Made by a program: the position numbers and the translations under genes
Assembly (NCBI GenBank): GCA_021793115.1
Contig: JAJYTJ010000171.1
Span: 1 to 7,530 of the forward strand
Direction: 5' to 3'
Length of the DNA: 7,530 nucleotides
DNA from: Actinomycetes bacterium
GTDB lineage: Bacteria > Actinomycetota > Actinomycetes > Actinomycetales > Cellulomonadaceae
Shown here: positions 1 to 6,204 of the stretch, piece by piece
Layout: every line of letters begins with the position of its first letter
How positions within the stretch are numbered: position 1 is the stretch's first letter
The notes under the pieces: generated by a model
The model's database searches: none
Seen by the model: the letters and a program-made list of their open reading frames with translations, nothing else
Told to the model about the DNA's origin: nothing

Positions 1-4
1 CCGG

Positions 5-1147
5 GTGCTGCCGCCGCTGCGCCTCGGCCCCCTCACCGTGGACGTCCCCGTGGTGCTGGCGCCCATGGCCGGTGTGACGAACGCCCCGTTCCGGCGGCTG
101 TGCCGCGAGTCCGGGGCGGGCCTCTACGTGGCCGAGATGACCACGTCGCGCGCGCTCGTCGAGCGCAACCCCGAGGCGCTGCACATCACGTCGTTCGCGG
201 ACAACGAGCGGCCGCGTTCCGTGCAGCTGTACGGCGTGGACCCGGCGACGGTGGGCGCCGCCGTGCGGATGATCGTCACCGAGGACCGCGCCGACCACGT
301 CGACCTCAACTTCGGCTGCCCGGTGCCCAAGGTGACGCGCCGCGGTGGCGGGTCGGCCTTGCCGTGGAAGACCGAGCTGTACCGCGCCATCGTGGCCGCC
401 GCGGTGCGCGAGGCCGCGCCCTACGGCGTGCCCGTCACCGTGAAGCTGCGCAAGGGGATCGACGACGAGCACCTGACCTACCTCGACGCGGGCCGGATCG
501 CGCGGGACCTCGGCGTGGCCGCGGTGGCGCTGCACGCGCGCACCACCGCCGACTACTACTCGGGGACGGCGGACTGGCCGGCGATCGCGCGTCTGAAGGA
601 GGCGCTCCCGGACACCCCGGTGCTGGGCAACGGCGACATCTGGTCGGCCGAGGACGCGCTGGCGATGGTGGAGCAGACGGGGTGCGACGGGGTCGTCGTC
701 GGGCGCGGCTGCCAGGGGCGGCCGTGGCTGTTCGCTGACCTGGCCGCGGCGTTCACCGGATCGCCGGCACGCGTGCGTCCCACGCTCGGGCAGGTCGCCG
801 GGACGGTCCGCCGGCACGCCGAGCTCATGGCGCGGTACGACGACGACGAGGGCAAGGCCTGCCGCGAGATGCGCAAGCACATGGCGTGGTACTTCAAGGG
901 CTACGTCGTGGGCGGGGACCTGCGGGTGCGGCTGGCCATGGTGTCGTCGCTCGCGGAGCTCGACGACCTCCTGGGTGGGCTCGACCCCGAGCAGCCGTAC
1001 CCCGGCGTGGCCGCCGAGGGGCAGCGCGGGCGGGCCGGGTCGCCGAAGAGGCCGCACGTGCCGTACGGGTGGCTGGAGGACCGGGCGCTGTCCGACGAGT
1101 TCCGCGCGGGGCTGCGCGAGGCGGAGCTGTCGGTCTCCGGCGGCTGA
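5..1147 (+). CDS. dusB: tRNA-dihydrouridine synthase (DusB family)
   Basis: Flavoenzyme that reduces specific uridines in the tRNA D-loop to dihydrouridine using FMN and NADPH, in the cytoplasm. The 380-residue protein shows the full family pattern: APMAGVTN (residues 19-26) at the first strand of the TIM barrel, LNFGCPVPK with the catalytic cysteine at C105, the FMN-contacting VKLRKG (K147) and ALHART (H177), GNGDI (198-202), and VVGRGCQGRPWLF (221-233) for the flavin phosphate. A helical tRNA-binding domain follows (about 250-345, including HMAWYFKGY). Length and order match actinobacterial Dus proteins. The start used is GTG at base 5; the window begins four bases earlier, so no ribosome binding site can be seen and the true start may lie upstream by a few codons. 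The next gene has its own promoter and is not part of this transcription unit. Confidence 0.95.
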   Translation: MLPPLRLGPLTVDVPVVLAPMAGVTNAPFRRLCRESGAGLYVAEMTTSRALVERNPEALHITSFADNERPRSVQLYGVDPATVGAAVRMIVTEDRADHVDLNFGCPVPKVTRRGGGSALPWKTELYRAIVAAAVREAAPYGVPVTVKLRKGIDDEHLTYLDAGRIARDLGVAAVALHARTTADYYSGTADWPAIARLKEALPDTPVLGNGDIWSAEDALAMVEQTGCDGVVVGRGCQGRPWLFADLAAAFTGSPARVRPTLGQVAGTVRRHAELMARYDDDEGKACREMRKHMAWYFKGYVVGGDLRVRLAMVSSLAELDDLLGGLDPEQPYPGVAAEGQRGRAGSPKRPHVPYGWLEDRALSDEFRAGLREAELSVSGG

Positions 1148-1151
1148 GGGG

Positions 1152-1169
1152 CGCGGCTCGGACGCCGCG
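1152..1169 (+). terminator. possible dusB terminator hairpin
   Basis: A perfect 6-bp stem CGCGGC/GCCGCG with the 6-nt loop TCGGAC starts four bases after the dusB stop codon. There is no T-tract, so it is not a classical intrinsic terminator. Actinobacteria often have U-poor terminators, but in DNA this GC-rich such stems also arise by chance. Position is the main support. Confidence 0.3.
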
Positions 1170-1180
1170 GTGCGGCGCGG

Positions 1181-1319
1181 TCAGCCGATCGCGGCGCGCC
1201 AGGAGTCGGCGACGATGGGACCGTGACGTGCGCCGAGGGCCCTCCGCCGGCCCGTCGACCGCGGCCGCCCGCTGGGCCTCGTCCTCGAACGGTCGCGGGA
1301 GGTGCTGCTCGGTGCTCAT
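1181..1319 (-). pseudogene. possible remnant of a gene N-terminus
   Basis: On the minus strand an ATG at 1319 is preceded by GGAGG with a 4-nt gap. The first 27 codons (starting MSTEQHLPRPFEDEAQ) have almost only G or C at third positions. Around 1223-1235 the coding signal shifts by one frame into HGPIVADSWRAAIG, again with C/G third positions, and stops at TGA (1183-1181). The segment VADSWRAAI resembles the start of actinobacterial GAF-domain regulators, which often begin with a similar ASWRR-type motif, but the match is short and from memory. A frameshifted, truncated gene start would explain the signal. It could also be a chance frame or a small unrelated ORF. Confidence 0.25.
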
Positions 1320-1489
1320 CACGCCTCCGGACGTCACGGCGCGCCCCTCGGACCTGCCACGAGGCATCGAACCGGTCGATCCGCTGCCTCATGGTGGGAA
1401 TTCGCGTCCGAGTTCGGCTGTCCGGCACGAACCGGCGGCGGCCGGTGGCTCCTTTCGGGTGATGGTGCAGGTCAGACACCGATCTGTTC

Positions 1490-1519
1490 TTGCGCGCGGT
1501 GCCTCGTCGGGCGTAGGGT
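1490..1519 (+). promoter_or_regulatory. candidate sigma-70 promoter of the HNH gene
   Basis: TTGCGC (1490-1495) and TAGGGT (1514-1519) are separated by 18 bases and fit loose actinobacterial -35 and -10 elements. The predicted transcription start, about 1526, lies inside the LexA box that begins directly after the -10 element, an arrangement expected for repression. This would give a 5' leader of about 34 nt. The hexamers are imperfect, so the call leans on the position of the operator. Confidence 0.45.
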
Positions 1520-1535
1520 TCGAACAAACGTTCGA
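1520..1535. promoter_or_regulatory. LexA (SOS) box, perfect palindrome
   Basis: TCGAACAAACGTTCGA matches the actinobacterial/Bacillus-type LexA operator consensus TCGAAC-N4-GTTCGA at all twelve defined positions. It lies 24 bases upstream of the ATG of the DUF222-HNH gene and touches its candidate -10 element. LexA bound here should block transcription, and RecA-stimulated LexA self-cleavage after DNA damage should release it. Several 13E12-repeat (DUF222-HNH) genes of Mycobacterium tuberculosis are known LexA targets, so both sequence and context agree. Confidence 0.88.
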
Positions 1536-1559
1536 CGATGGTGCAGGGGGTGCGCGGCG

Positions 1560-3179
1560 ATGACGGATACCTCGTCGGGCACCGTCGTGCCTCCGGAGGT
1601 GGCGGCGTGGGTCGCCGCCGGGCGGGTGGCGCTGGCCACCGGGGCGCGCGCGGACGAGTGGGATGCCGCGGTGCGTCGGGCCGTGCTGGCCGAGATCGAC
1701 CGGGTCGAGCGGCTGGCCATGTCGCTGCGGGCCGTGCTCGTGACGGCAGAGCGGGCGGCAGGAACGTGGGCGCTGCGGGGGGACCGGGACCTGGCGGGGT
1801 TCCTCGGTCGGGAGTCGCACCAGGGGCGCGGCGCCGGGTTCGCGGCGGTGGGACAGGCCGAGACGTTGAGCGCCATGCCCGCGGTGGCGCAGGCACTCGT
1901 CGACGGTCCGGTGACGCCCCGCCACCTGCAGGAGATCACGCGCGCCGCGGCCGCCTCCCCGCGGCTGGCCGAGGAGCTGGCGAGCGCGCAGGCGCAGGCC
2001 AAGGTCCTGGAGCTGGCGAGGCGGTTCGACGCGCCGGACTTCGGGCGACGGCTGAAGGCGATGAGCACCTCGCTGGATCCCATGACGCGCCAGCGGCAGC
2101 ACGACGAGCAGCGCGCGGCGCGGTTCCTGCTCGTCTCGCACACGCCGGGCGGTGCCCTCATCAAGGGCGCGCTCGACTCGGTGGCCGGGTACAAGGTGCA
2201 GAAGATGCTCGACGCGTTCAGCCCGCGTCCCGCGGCCGACGACAACCGCAGCCGCGAGCAGCGGCAGGCGGACGCGCTCATGGTCGCGGTCGAGCGCGCG
2301 CTCGCGGACGGGACCACGACGCCGGGTGCGCACGCGCCGGTGGAGGCCATCGTCACGCTCACGGAGGACACGTGGTCGGCGCTGCGCCGACCACGCGCGG
2401 CCACCGCGGCCACCGCCGGCTCGGCCGACGATCTCGTGTCGGCGCTGGAGGGTACGGATCCGGTGCTGGACGAGACGCGGCAACCCTGGCCGGCCTCGGA
2501 GATCGGGCGGGCGCTCTGCGACTGCGCGCTGACGCGCGCGGTGGTCGACGCCTTCGGGCAGGTGCTGGACCTGGGGCGGGGCGAGCGGCTGTTCCAGCGT
2601 CGGCACTGGCTGGCTCTGCTGGCCGCCGGGGTCACGACCTGCGCCTGGCCTGGCTGCGGGATGCCCCTGCGCTCCACCGAGCTGCACCACCTGGCATGGT
2701 GGGACCGCGACGGCGGCCGCACCAGCCTGGCCAACTGTGCCCCCTACTGCTCCTTCCACCACCACGAGATCCATCGGCAAGACGTGACGGTGACCCGTCG
2801 GCGCGACGGATCGCTCGAGCACCTCCACCGAGACGGCCGGCTCATCGGCACCGGCCCCGGGGGCCCCGTGCCGCGGTCGGCCAGGGCAGGCGGACCCAGC
2901 CGACCGCCGGATGTCCCGGGCGCTCCGCACGGTCACCGCCCGGCGAGCGACGGTCCACCGCAGGGCGCGCCAGTGTCCGGCCCGCCACGCGGTGGCCCAT
3001 CCCGCGGTGGCACATCACGTGCTGACCGCTCACGTGCTGACCGCTCACGTGCTGACCGCTCACGTGCTGACCGCTCACGTGCTGACCGCTCACGTGCTGA
3101 CCGCTCACGTGCTGATCCCGTCGAGCCGCCGGACGACCTGCTCGGCTTGCTGCCCGCCCGAGCGGCTCAGCCCGGTTGA
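1560..3179 (+). CDS. DUF222 / 13E12-type HNH endonuclease domain protein, SOS-controlled
   Basis: 539-residue protein. Residues about 30-330 are the mostly helical DUF222 region typical of the actinobacterial 13E12 repeat family. Residues 361-405 form an HNH nuclease module: C361 and C366, the HH pair H376-H377, N392, C397, then H400-H402 and H405. This supplies both the zinc ligands and the His-Asn-His catalytic set, so the nuclease looks intact. Residues 430-539 are a Pro/Gly/Arg/Ser-rich tail, probably disordered, with the five-residue repeat RADRS at 487-519. The ATG at 1560 is chosen because AGGGGG lies 9 bases upstream and the LexA box and promoter sit just before it; the frame stays open to 1302, but that extension would run through the operator. 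The domain is nuclease-like, but DNA cleavage and the biological role of the family are not established. SOS control suggests a job in DNA damage, recombination or mobile DNA. No signal peptide or membrane segment is seen. Confidence 0.9.
   Translation: MTDTSSGTVVPPEVAAWVAAGRVALATGARADEWDAAVRRAVLAEIDRVERLAMSLRAVLVTAERAAGTWALRGDRDLAGFLGRESHQGRGAGFAAVGQAETLSAMPAVAQALVDGPVTPRHLQEITRAAAASPRLAEELASAQAQAKVLELARRFDAPDFGRRLKAMSTSLDPMTRQRQHDEQRAARFLLVSHTPGGALIKGALDSVAGYKVQKMLDAFSPRPAADDNRSREQRQADALMVAVERALADGTTTPGAHAPVEAIVTLTEDTWSALRRPRAATAATAGSADDLVSALEGTDPVLDETRQPWPASEIGRALCDCALTRAVVDAFGQVLDLGRGERLFQRRHWLALLAAGVTTCAWPGCGMPLRSTELHHLAWWDRDGGRTSLANCAPYCSFHHHEIHRQDVTVTRRRDGSLEHLHRDGRLIGTGPGGPVPRSARAGGPSRPPDVPGAPHGHRPASDGPPQGAPVSGPPRGGPSRGGTSRADRSRADRSRADRSRADRSRADRSRADRSRADPVEPPDDLLGLLPARAAQPG
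3016..3115 (+). repeat. 15-bp in-frame tandem repeat (six full copies plus a partial)
   Basis: The unit CACGTGCTGACCGCT occurs six times without any base change (3016-3105) and continues as a 10-base partial copy (3106-3115). In the HNH gene it encodes RADRS repeats. Because 15 is a multiple of three, gain or loss of units keeps the reading frame. Identity at silent positions as well as coding ones points to recent expansion by replication slippage or unequal recombination. Each unit begins with the palindrome CACGTG. There are no spacers, so this is not a CRISPR array. Confidence 0.97.
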
Positions 3180-3190
3180 TCGGCTGGGCT
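3164..3190. terminator. possible bidirectional terminator between convergent genes
   Basis: GGCTCAGCC (3164-3172) and GGCTGGGCT (3182-3190) can form a 9-bp stem, with two G-U pairs in the plus-strand RNA, around the 9-nt loop CGGTTGATC. The stem covers the last codons of the HNH gene and the stop codon of the convergent glucosidase gene. Its position suggests a shared terminator, but there is no T-tract on either strand. Confidence 0.4.
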
Positions 3191-5012
3191 ACCTGGTGAA
3201 CCAGACGGTCGACTCGCCGGGGACGGTCGCCTCGTCGGGGACCTCCGCCGAGGCGAGCAGCACGCGCGCACCCTCGGGTGCGGGCACCGGAGCCGTACCG
3301 AGGTTGGCCACCACGACGACCTCGCGCACCGCGCAAGCGAGGACGTCGGTGCCGTACGAGGCGGCCGCGTCCTGCGGCGCGTCCCCGGCCGGGCCGGCGA
3401 GCCACGTGAGGCCGCCCGTGCCGAGGTCGTGCTCGCGGCGCAGGCGGAGCGCCGCGCGGTACAGCTCGTACGTCGAGCCGGGCACGCCGCGCTGACGGTC
3501 GAGCGCGAGCTCGGCGAACTCGGGCGGCTGCGGCAGCCACGTGGCGCCGGTGGGGGAGAAACCCATGGCGGGCTCGTCGGCGGTCCATGGCAGCGGCACG
3601 CGGCAGCCGTCACGGCCGAGCTCCTCGCCCTGCGTCCGCCGGTAGGTCGGGTCCTGGCGCAGCTCGTCGTCCAGCGACGTGTGCTCCGGCAGGCCGAGCT
3701 CCTCACCCTGGTAGAGGTAGGCGGATCCCGGCAGCGCGAGCGTGAGGAGCGTCGCCGCACGTGCCCGCCGCAGACCGGCGACGGCGTCGGGCTGCTCGTC
3801 GTGCGCACCGATGCCGTTGGGACGGCTGGTGGGGTCCGTCAGGCCGAGGCGGGACGCGTGCCGAACGACGTCGTGGTTCGACAGCACCCACGTGGTCGGC
3901 GCGCCGACCACGTCGTTCGCCGCGTACGACGCCGTGATGACGCGCCGCAGCATCTCGGGATCCCAGCCGGCGGTGAGGAAGGCGAAGTTGAACGCCTGGT
4001 GCATCTCGTCGTGCCGCACGTAGCGTGCCAGTCGCGAGAGCGGCTCCACCCAGGCCTCGGCGACCATGGCGCGTTCGCCGGCGTACTCGTCGAGCACCCG
4101 CCGCCACGCCCGGTAGACCTCGTGCACGCCGTCCTGGTCCCACGCCGGGCCGCGCGCGCCGGACCCCGTCAGGGGTTCCTCGCCGCCGTCCGGCCCCGCG
4201 GCGTCGAGGGCAGCGCTTGCTGCCGGCGCGGCGCCGTCGTGCCGGGCCTCGTCGGCCGTGGTGGTCCCGGCGGCGGTCGTGAGGTCAGCGGCGTCCGGCA
4301 GGCCGGCCGCCTTGACGAGCCCGTGCGCCACGTCGACACGGAACCCGTCGACGCCGCGGTCGAGCCAGAACCGCAGCACCGACTCGAACTCGGCGCGCAC
4401 CTCGGGGTTGGTCCAGTCGAGGTCCGGCTGACGCGCGTCGAAGAGGTGCAGGTACCACTGTCCGGGCGTGCCGTCCGGGTTCGTCGTGCGTTCCCAGGCG
4501 GAGCCGCCGAACGTGGACCGCCAGTTGTTCGGCGGCCGTGACCCGTCCGGGCCCCGGCCGTCGCGGAACAGGTACCGGGCCCGCTCCGGGGAGCCCGGGG
4601 CGGCGGCGAGCGCCGCCCGGAACCAGACGTGCTCGTCCGAGGTGTGGTTCGGCACGAGGTCGACGATGACGCGCAGCCCGAGCTCATGAGCCCGCGCGGC
4701 CAGCGCGTCGAAGTCCGCGAGGTCGCCGAACAGCGGGTCGACCGCGCGGTAGTCGGCCACGTCGTAGCCGGCGTCGGCCTGGGGGGACCGGTAGAACGGC
4801 GACAGCCAGAGGGCGTCCACGCCCAGCTCGGCGAGGTGCGGCAGGTGCGCCGTGATGCCGGGGAGGTCGCCGATGCCGTCGCCCGAGGCGTCGGCGAACG
4901 AGCGCGGATACACCTGGTAGATGACGGCGTGACGCCACCAGGGCTCGTCGGGCGCGCCGGCGCGGTGGACGGGCGTCATCACGATGGCAGGGGTGGGCTG
5001 CGGGCTGGGCAT
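3189..5012 (-). CDS. GH13 alpha-glucosidase (AglA-type, cytoplasmic)
   Basis: Retaining glycoside hydrolase of family 13 that releases glucose from maltose, maltodextrins or isomalto-oligosaccharides. The 607-residue protein starts the barrel at [15 protein letters not shown] (25-39). It has conserved region I DLVPNHTS (118-125), region [10 protein letters not shown] with nucleophile D227, the acid/base E319 in AMVAEAW, and H380-D381 in [16 protein letters not shown] and [11 protein letters not shown] follow, then a C-terminal beta domain from about residue 500. No signal peptide is seen, so it acts on imported sugar. An Ala/Gly/Asp-rich insertion sits at about 241-290. ATG at 5012 is preceded by GAGAGG with a 5-nt gap (5018-5023); a second ATG at residue 12 lacks a good site. 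The regulator gene ends 18 nt upstream on the same strand, indicating an operon. Subfamily GH13_30 is likely from overall resemblance to actinobacterial AglA proteins, but substrate range is inferred. Confidence 0.93.
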   Translation of the reverse strand: MPSPQPTPAIVMTPVHRAGAPDEPWWRHAVIYQVYPRSFADASGDGIGDLPGITAHLPHLAELGVDALWLSPFYRSPQADAGYDVADYRAVDPLFGDLADFDALAARAHELGLRVIVDLVPNHTSDEHVWFRAALAAAPGSPERARYLFRDGRGPDGSRPPNNWRSTFGGSAWERTTNPDGTPGQWYLHLFDARQPDLDWTNPEVRAEFESVLRFWLDRGVDGFRVDVAHGLVKAAGLPDAADLTTAAGTTTADEARHDGAAPAASAALDAAGPDGGEEPLTGSGARGPAWDQDGVHEVYRAWRRVLDEYAGERAMVAEAWVEPLSRLARYVRHDEMHQAFNFAFLTAGWDPEMLRRVITASYAANDVVGAPTTWVLSNHDVVRHASRLGLTDPTSRPNGIGAHDEQPDAVAGLRRARAATLLTLALPGSAYLYQGEELGLPEHTSLDDELRQDPTYRRTQGEELGRDGCRVPLPWTADEPAMGFSPTGATWLPQPPEFAELALDRQRGVPGSTYELYRAALRLRREHDLGTGGLTWLAGPAGDAPQDAAASYGTDVLACAVREVVVVANLGTAPVPAPEGARVLLASAEVPDEATVPGESTVWFTR

Positions 5013-5030
5013 CAGAACCTCTCGGAGGGG

Positions 5031-6074
5031 TCAGGCGACGTCGAGCGACGCCAGGGGCGCCGTCTGGGTCGAGTTCCGCACGACGAGCTCGGGGTGGAAC
5101 AGCATCTCGGCGCGGGACACCGGCGCGCCCTGGATCTCCGCCACCAGGGCGTCCACGGCGGCTCGGCCGAGGGCCGTCACGGGCTGGCGGACGGTGGTGA
5201 GCGGCGGTTCGGTGAACGCGATGAGGGGCGAGTCGTCGAAACCGATGACCGAGACGTCGTCGGGCACGCGCAGCCCGCGGGCGCGGGCGGCGCGGATCGC
5301 GCCGAGGGCCATGAGGTCCGAGCCGCAGACGATCGCGGTGTGCCCGGTGCCGAGCAGCTCGGTGGCGGCGGCCTGGCCGCCCTCGACCGTGAACAGCGTC
5401 GAGACGACGTGCCGCTCGGGCGCGTCGTCACCGAGCTGCTGCTGCAGCAACGCGCAGAACGCGTCGCGCTTGCGCAGCGCGGGGACGAACCGTGTCGGCC
5501 CGATGGCCAGGCCGATCGAGCGGTGGCCGAGCGACAGCAGGTGACGCACCGCCTGCTCCATCGCCTGGGCGTCGTCGGTCGACATCGCCGGCGCGTCCAC
5601 GCCGACGGCGTACCCGTTGACCATGACGAAGGGGATGGTGCGGCTGCGCAGCCGGTGGTAGCGCTCCGTGCTCGCCGACGTGTCCGCGTGCAGGCCGGAG
5701 ACGAACACGATGCCGGCGACGCCGTGCTCGAGGAGCATCTCGACGTACTGGTCCTCGGTGGTGCCCCCGGGGGACTGCGTGCACAGCAGGGGCGTGTACC
5801 CCCGGTCCGACAGCGCGCTCTCGATGACCTGCGCGAACGCGGGGAACACCGGGTTGCTCAGCTCCGGCACGACGAGCCCGACGAGGCCGGCCGGCCGCTC
5901 CCGGAGCCGCTCCGGACGCTCGTAGCCGAGCACGTCGAGCGCCGTGAGCACGGCTTGGCGCGCCTGTGGCGAGACGCCCGACTTGCCGTTGAGCACGCGC
6001 GAGACCGTCGCCGTGCTGACCCCGGCCTGGTCGGCGAGGTCGGTCAGCCGGGTGCGCCCGGACAGCGTCGTCAC
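5031..6074 (-). CDS. malR: LacI-family repressor of the maltose system (MalR/Reg1 type)
   Basis: 347-residue LacI/GalR regulator. An N-terminal helix-turn-helix (residues 10-30, recognition helix in VSTATVSRVLNG) is followed by a hinge (about 50-62) and a periplasmic-binding-protein-like effector domain with the typical PELSNPVF and VPDDVSVIGFDDSPLIAF segments. The start is GTG at 6074: GAGGAGGT lies three bases upstream and the length is normal. An in-frame ATG at 6191 would add 39 residues unlike the family and would lie inside the promoter. The text strongly recalls Streptomyces MalR/Reg1, for example LGYERPERLR, SPGGTTEDQ, VSGLHADT and GPTRFVPALRK; this is from memory, not a search. It is divergent from the malE-type gene and leads into the alpha-glucosidase gene, so it probably represses both directions and itself, with a maltose-derived sugar as likely inducer. 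Confidence 0.92.
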   Translation of the reverse strand: MTTLSGRTRLTDLADQAGVSTATVSRVLNGKSGVSPQARQAVLTALDVLGYERPERLRERPAGLVGLVVPELSNPVFPAFAQVIESALSDRGYTPLLCTQSPGGTTEDQYVEMLLEHGVAGIVFVSGLHADTSASTERYHRLRSRTIPFVMVNGYAVGVDAPAMSTDDAQAMEQAVRHLLSLGHRSIGLAIGPTRFVPALRKRDAFCALLQQQLGDDAPERHVVSTLFTVEGGQAAATELLGTGHTAIVCGSDLMALGAIRAARARGLRVPDDVSVIGFDDSPLIAFTEPPLTTVRQPVTALGRAAVDALVAEIQGAPVSRAEMLFHPELVVRNSTQTAPLASLDVA

Positions 6075-6077
6075 GAG

Positions 6078-6085
6078 ACCTCCTC
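6078..6085 (-). promoter_or_regulatory. strong ribosome binding site that fixes the malR start
   Basis: On the minus strand GAGGAGGT ends three bases before the GTG at 6074. This near-perfect Shine-Dalgarno sequence decides for the GTG start over the far upstream ATG at 6191. A nearby ATG at 6091 is out of frame and would give only a seven-codon peptide, ending in a TGA (6073-6071) that overlaps the GTG start. Confidence 0.75.
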
Positions 6086-6096
6086 GTCCATACGTG

Positions 6097-6121
6097 CGGT
6101 GCGATCGTTGCACGGTGCGAT
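6097..6121. repeat. paired 9-bp direct repeats CGGTGCGAT in the malR leader
   Basis: CGGTGCGAT occurs at 6097-6105 and 6113-6121, 16 bases start to start, in the untranslated region upstream of malR. A third exact copy lies at 6365-6373 in the malE leader. Three exact copies of a 9-mer in about 280 noncoding bases could mark binding sites of a regulator, though base composition raises the chance rate. Confidence 0.5.
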
Positions 6122-6161
6122 GGCAGCGAGCTGAAGCCCGCTCAGCAACCGTGGCCTGAAA

Positions 6162-6172
6162 GTTACCGTAAC
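6162..6172. promoter_or_regulatory. candidate operator palindrome
   Basis: GTTACCGTAAC is a perfect palindrome around a central base and one of the few AT-containing stretches in the region. It covers the candidate -10 element of the malR promoter and ends three bases before the -35 element of the malE promoter, so one bound repressor could affect both directions. Assigning it to the adjacent LacI-family protein is inference. Confidence 0.5.
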
Positions 6173-6193
6173 GAGTTGCAGCGGGCCGCACAA
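6165..6193 (-). promoter_or_regulatory. candidate malR-aglA promoter
   Basis: Read on the minus strand, TTGTGC (6193-6188) and TACGGT (6170-6165) are separated by 17 bases. Transcription would begin near 6158, giving a leader of about 84 nt before the malR GTG. The -10 element lies within the palindrome at 6162-6172, which fits autorepression. Confidence 0.5.
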
Positions 6194-6204
6194 CTGGCTA
6201 GCGT
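6176..6204 (+). promoter_or_regulatory. candidate malE promoter
   Basis: TTGCAG (6176-6181) and TAGCGT (6199-6204) are separated by 17 bases, a good match to actinobacterial sigma-70-type promoters. Transcription would begin near 6211, giving a long leader of about 283 nt before malE. The -35 element lies inside the spacer of the opposing malR promoter, so the two promoters overlap face to face. Confidence 0.55.

Larger units (their letters stand above)
1148..1559. other. intergenic region between dusB and the HNH gene
   Basis: About 410 bases without a convincing intact gene. From left to right it holds a hairpin just after dusB (1152-1169), a short coding-like stretch on the minus strand (1181-1319), and roughly 110 bases where I see nothing. 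Then comes a 6-bp inverted repeat ACCGGC/GCCGGT with a GGCG loop (1431-1446), followed by a candidate promoter (1490-1519), a LexA box (1520-1535) and the ribosome binding site of the downstream gene. The open frames crossing it on both strands look like chance frames of GC-rich DNA, being rich in Arg, Pro and Ala with no recognisable domain. Confidence 0.7.

Noticed and set aside
1431..1446. Intrinsic terminator at ACCGGC/GCCGGT
   Set aside because: Only a 6-bp stem, with no T-tract, almost 300 bases past dusB, in DNA where such stems are common.
1302..1559. Upstream extension of the HNH gene to a start at 1302
   Set aside because: It would place the LexA box and promoter inside the coding region, adds 86 residues without family resemblance, and ignores the good ribosome binding site before 1560.
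1389..2936. Long minus-strand open frame opposite the HNH gene
   Set aside because: It is antisense to a gene with clear domains and has no coherent motif of its own.
3016..3115. CRISPR-like or origin-like repeat array
   Set aside because: The 15-bp units are head to tail with no spacers and lie in frame inside a coding region; the array is a coding minisatellite.
1560..3179. A defence or toxin system built on the HNH protein
   Set aside because: There is no partner gene, methylase, antitoxin or other defence module beside it; SOS control alone does not support that label.
4629..6134. Long plus-strand open frame opposite malR and the glucosidase
   Set aside because: It is antisense to two well-supported genes, is rich in Arg, Gly, Val and Asp, and has no domain; it is a product of GC-rich codon bias.
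6075..6191. Upstream ATG start for the LacI-family gene
   Set aside because: The extra 39 residues are unlike any LacI N-terminus and start within the predicted promoter, while GTG at 6074 has a strong ribosome binding site and gives the normal length.
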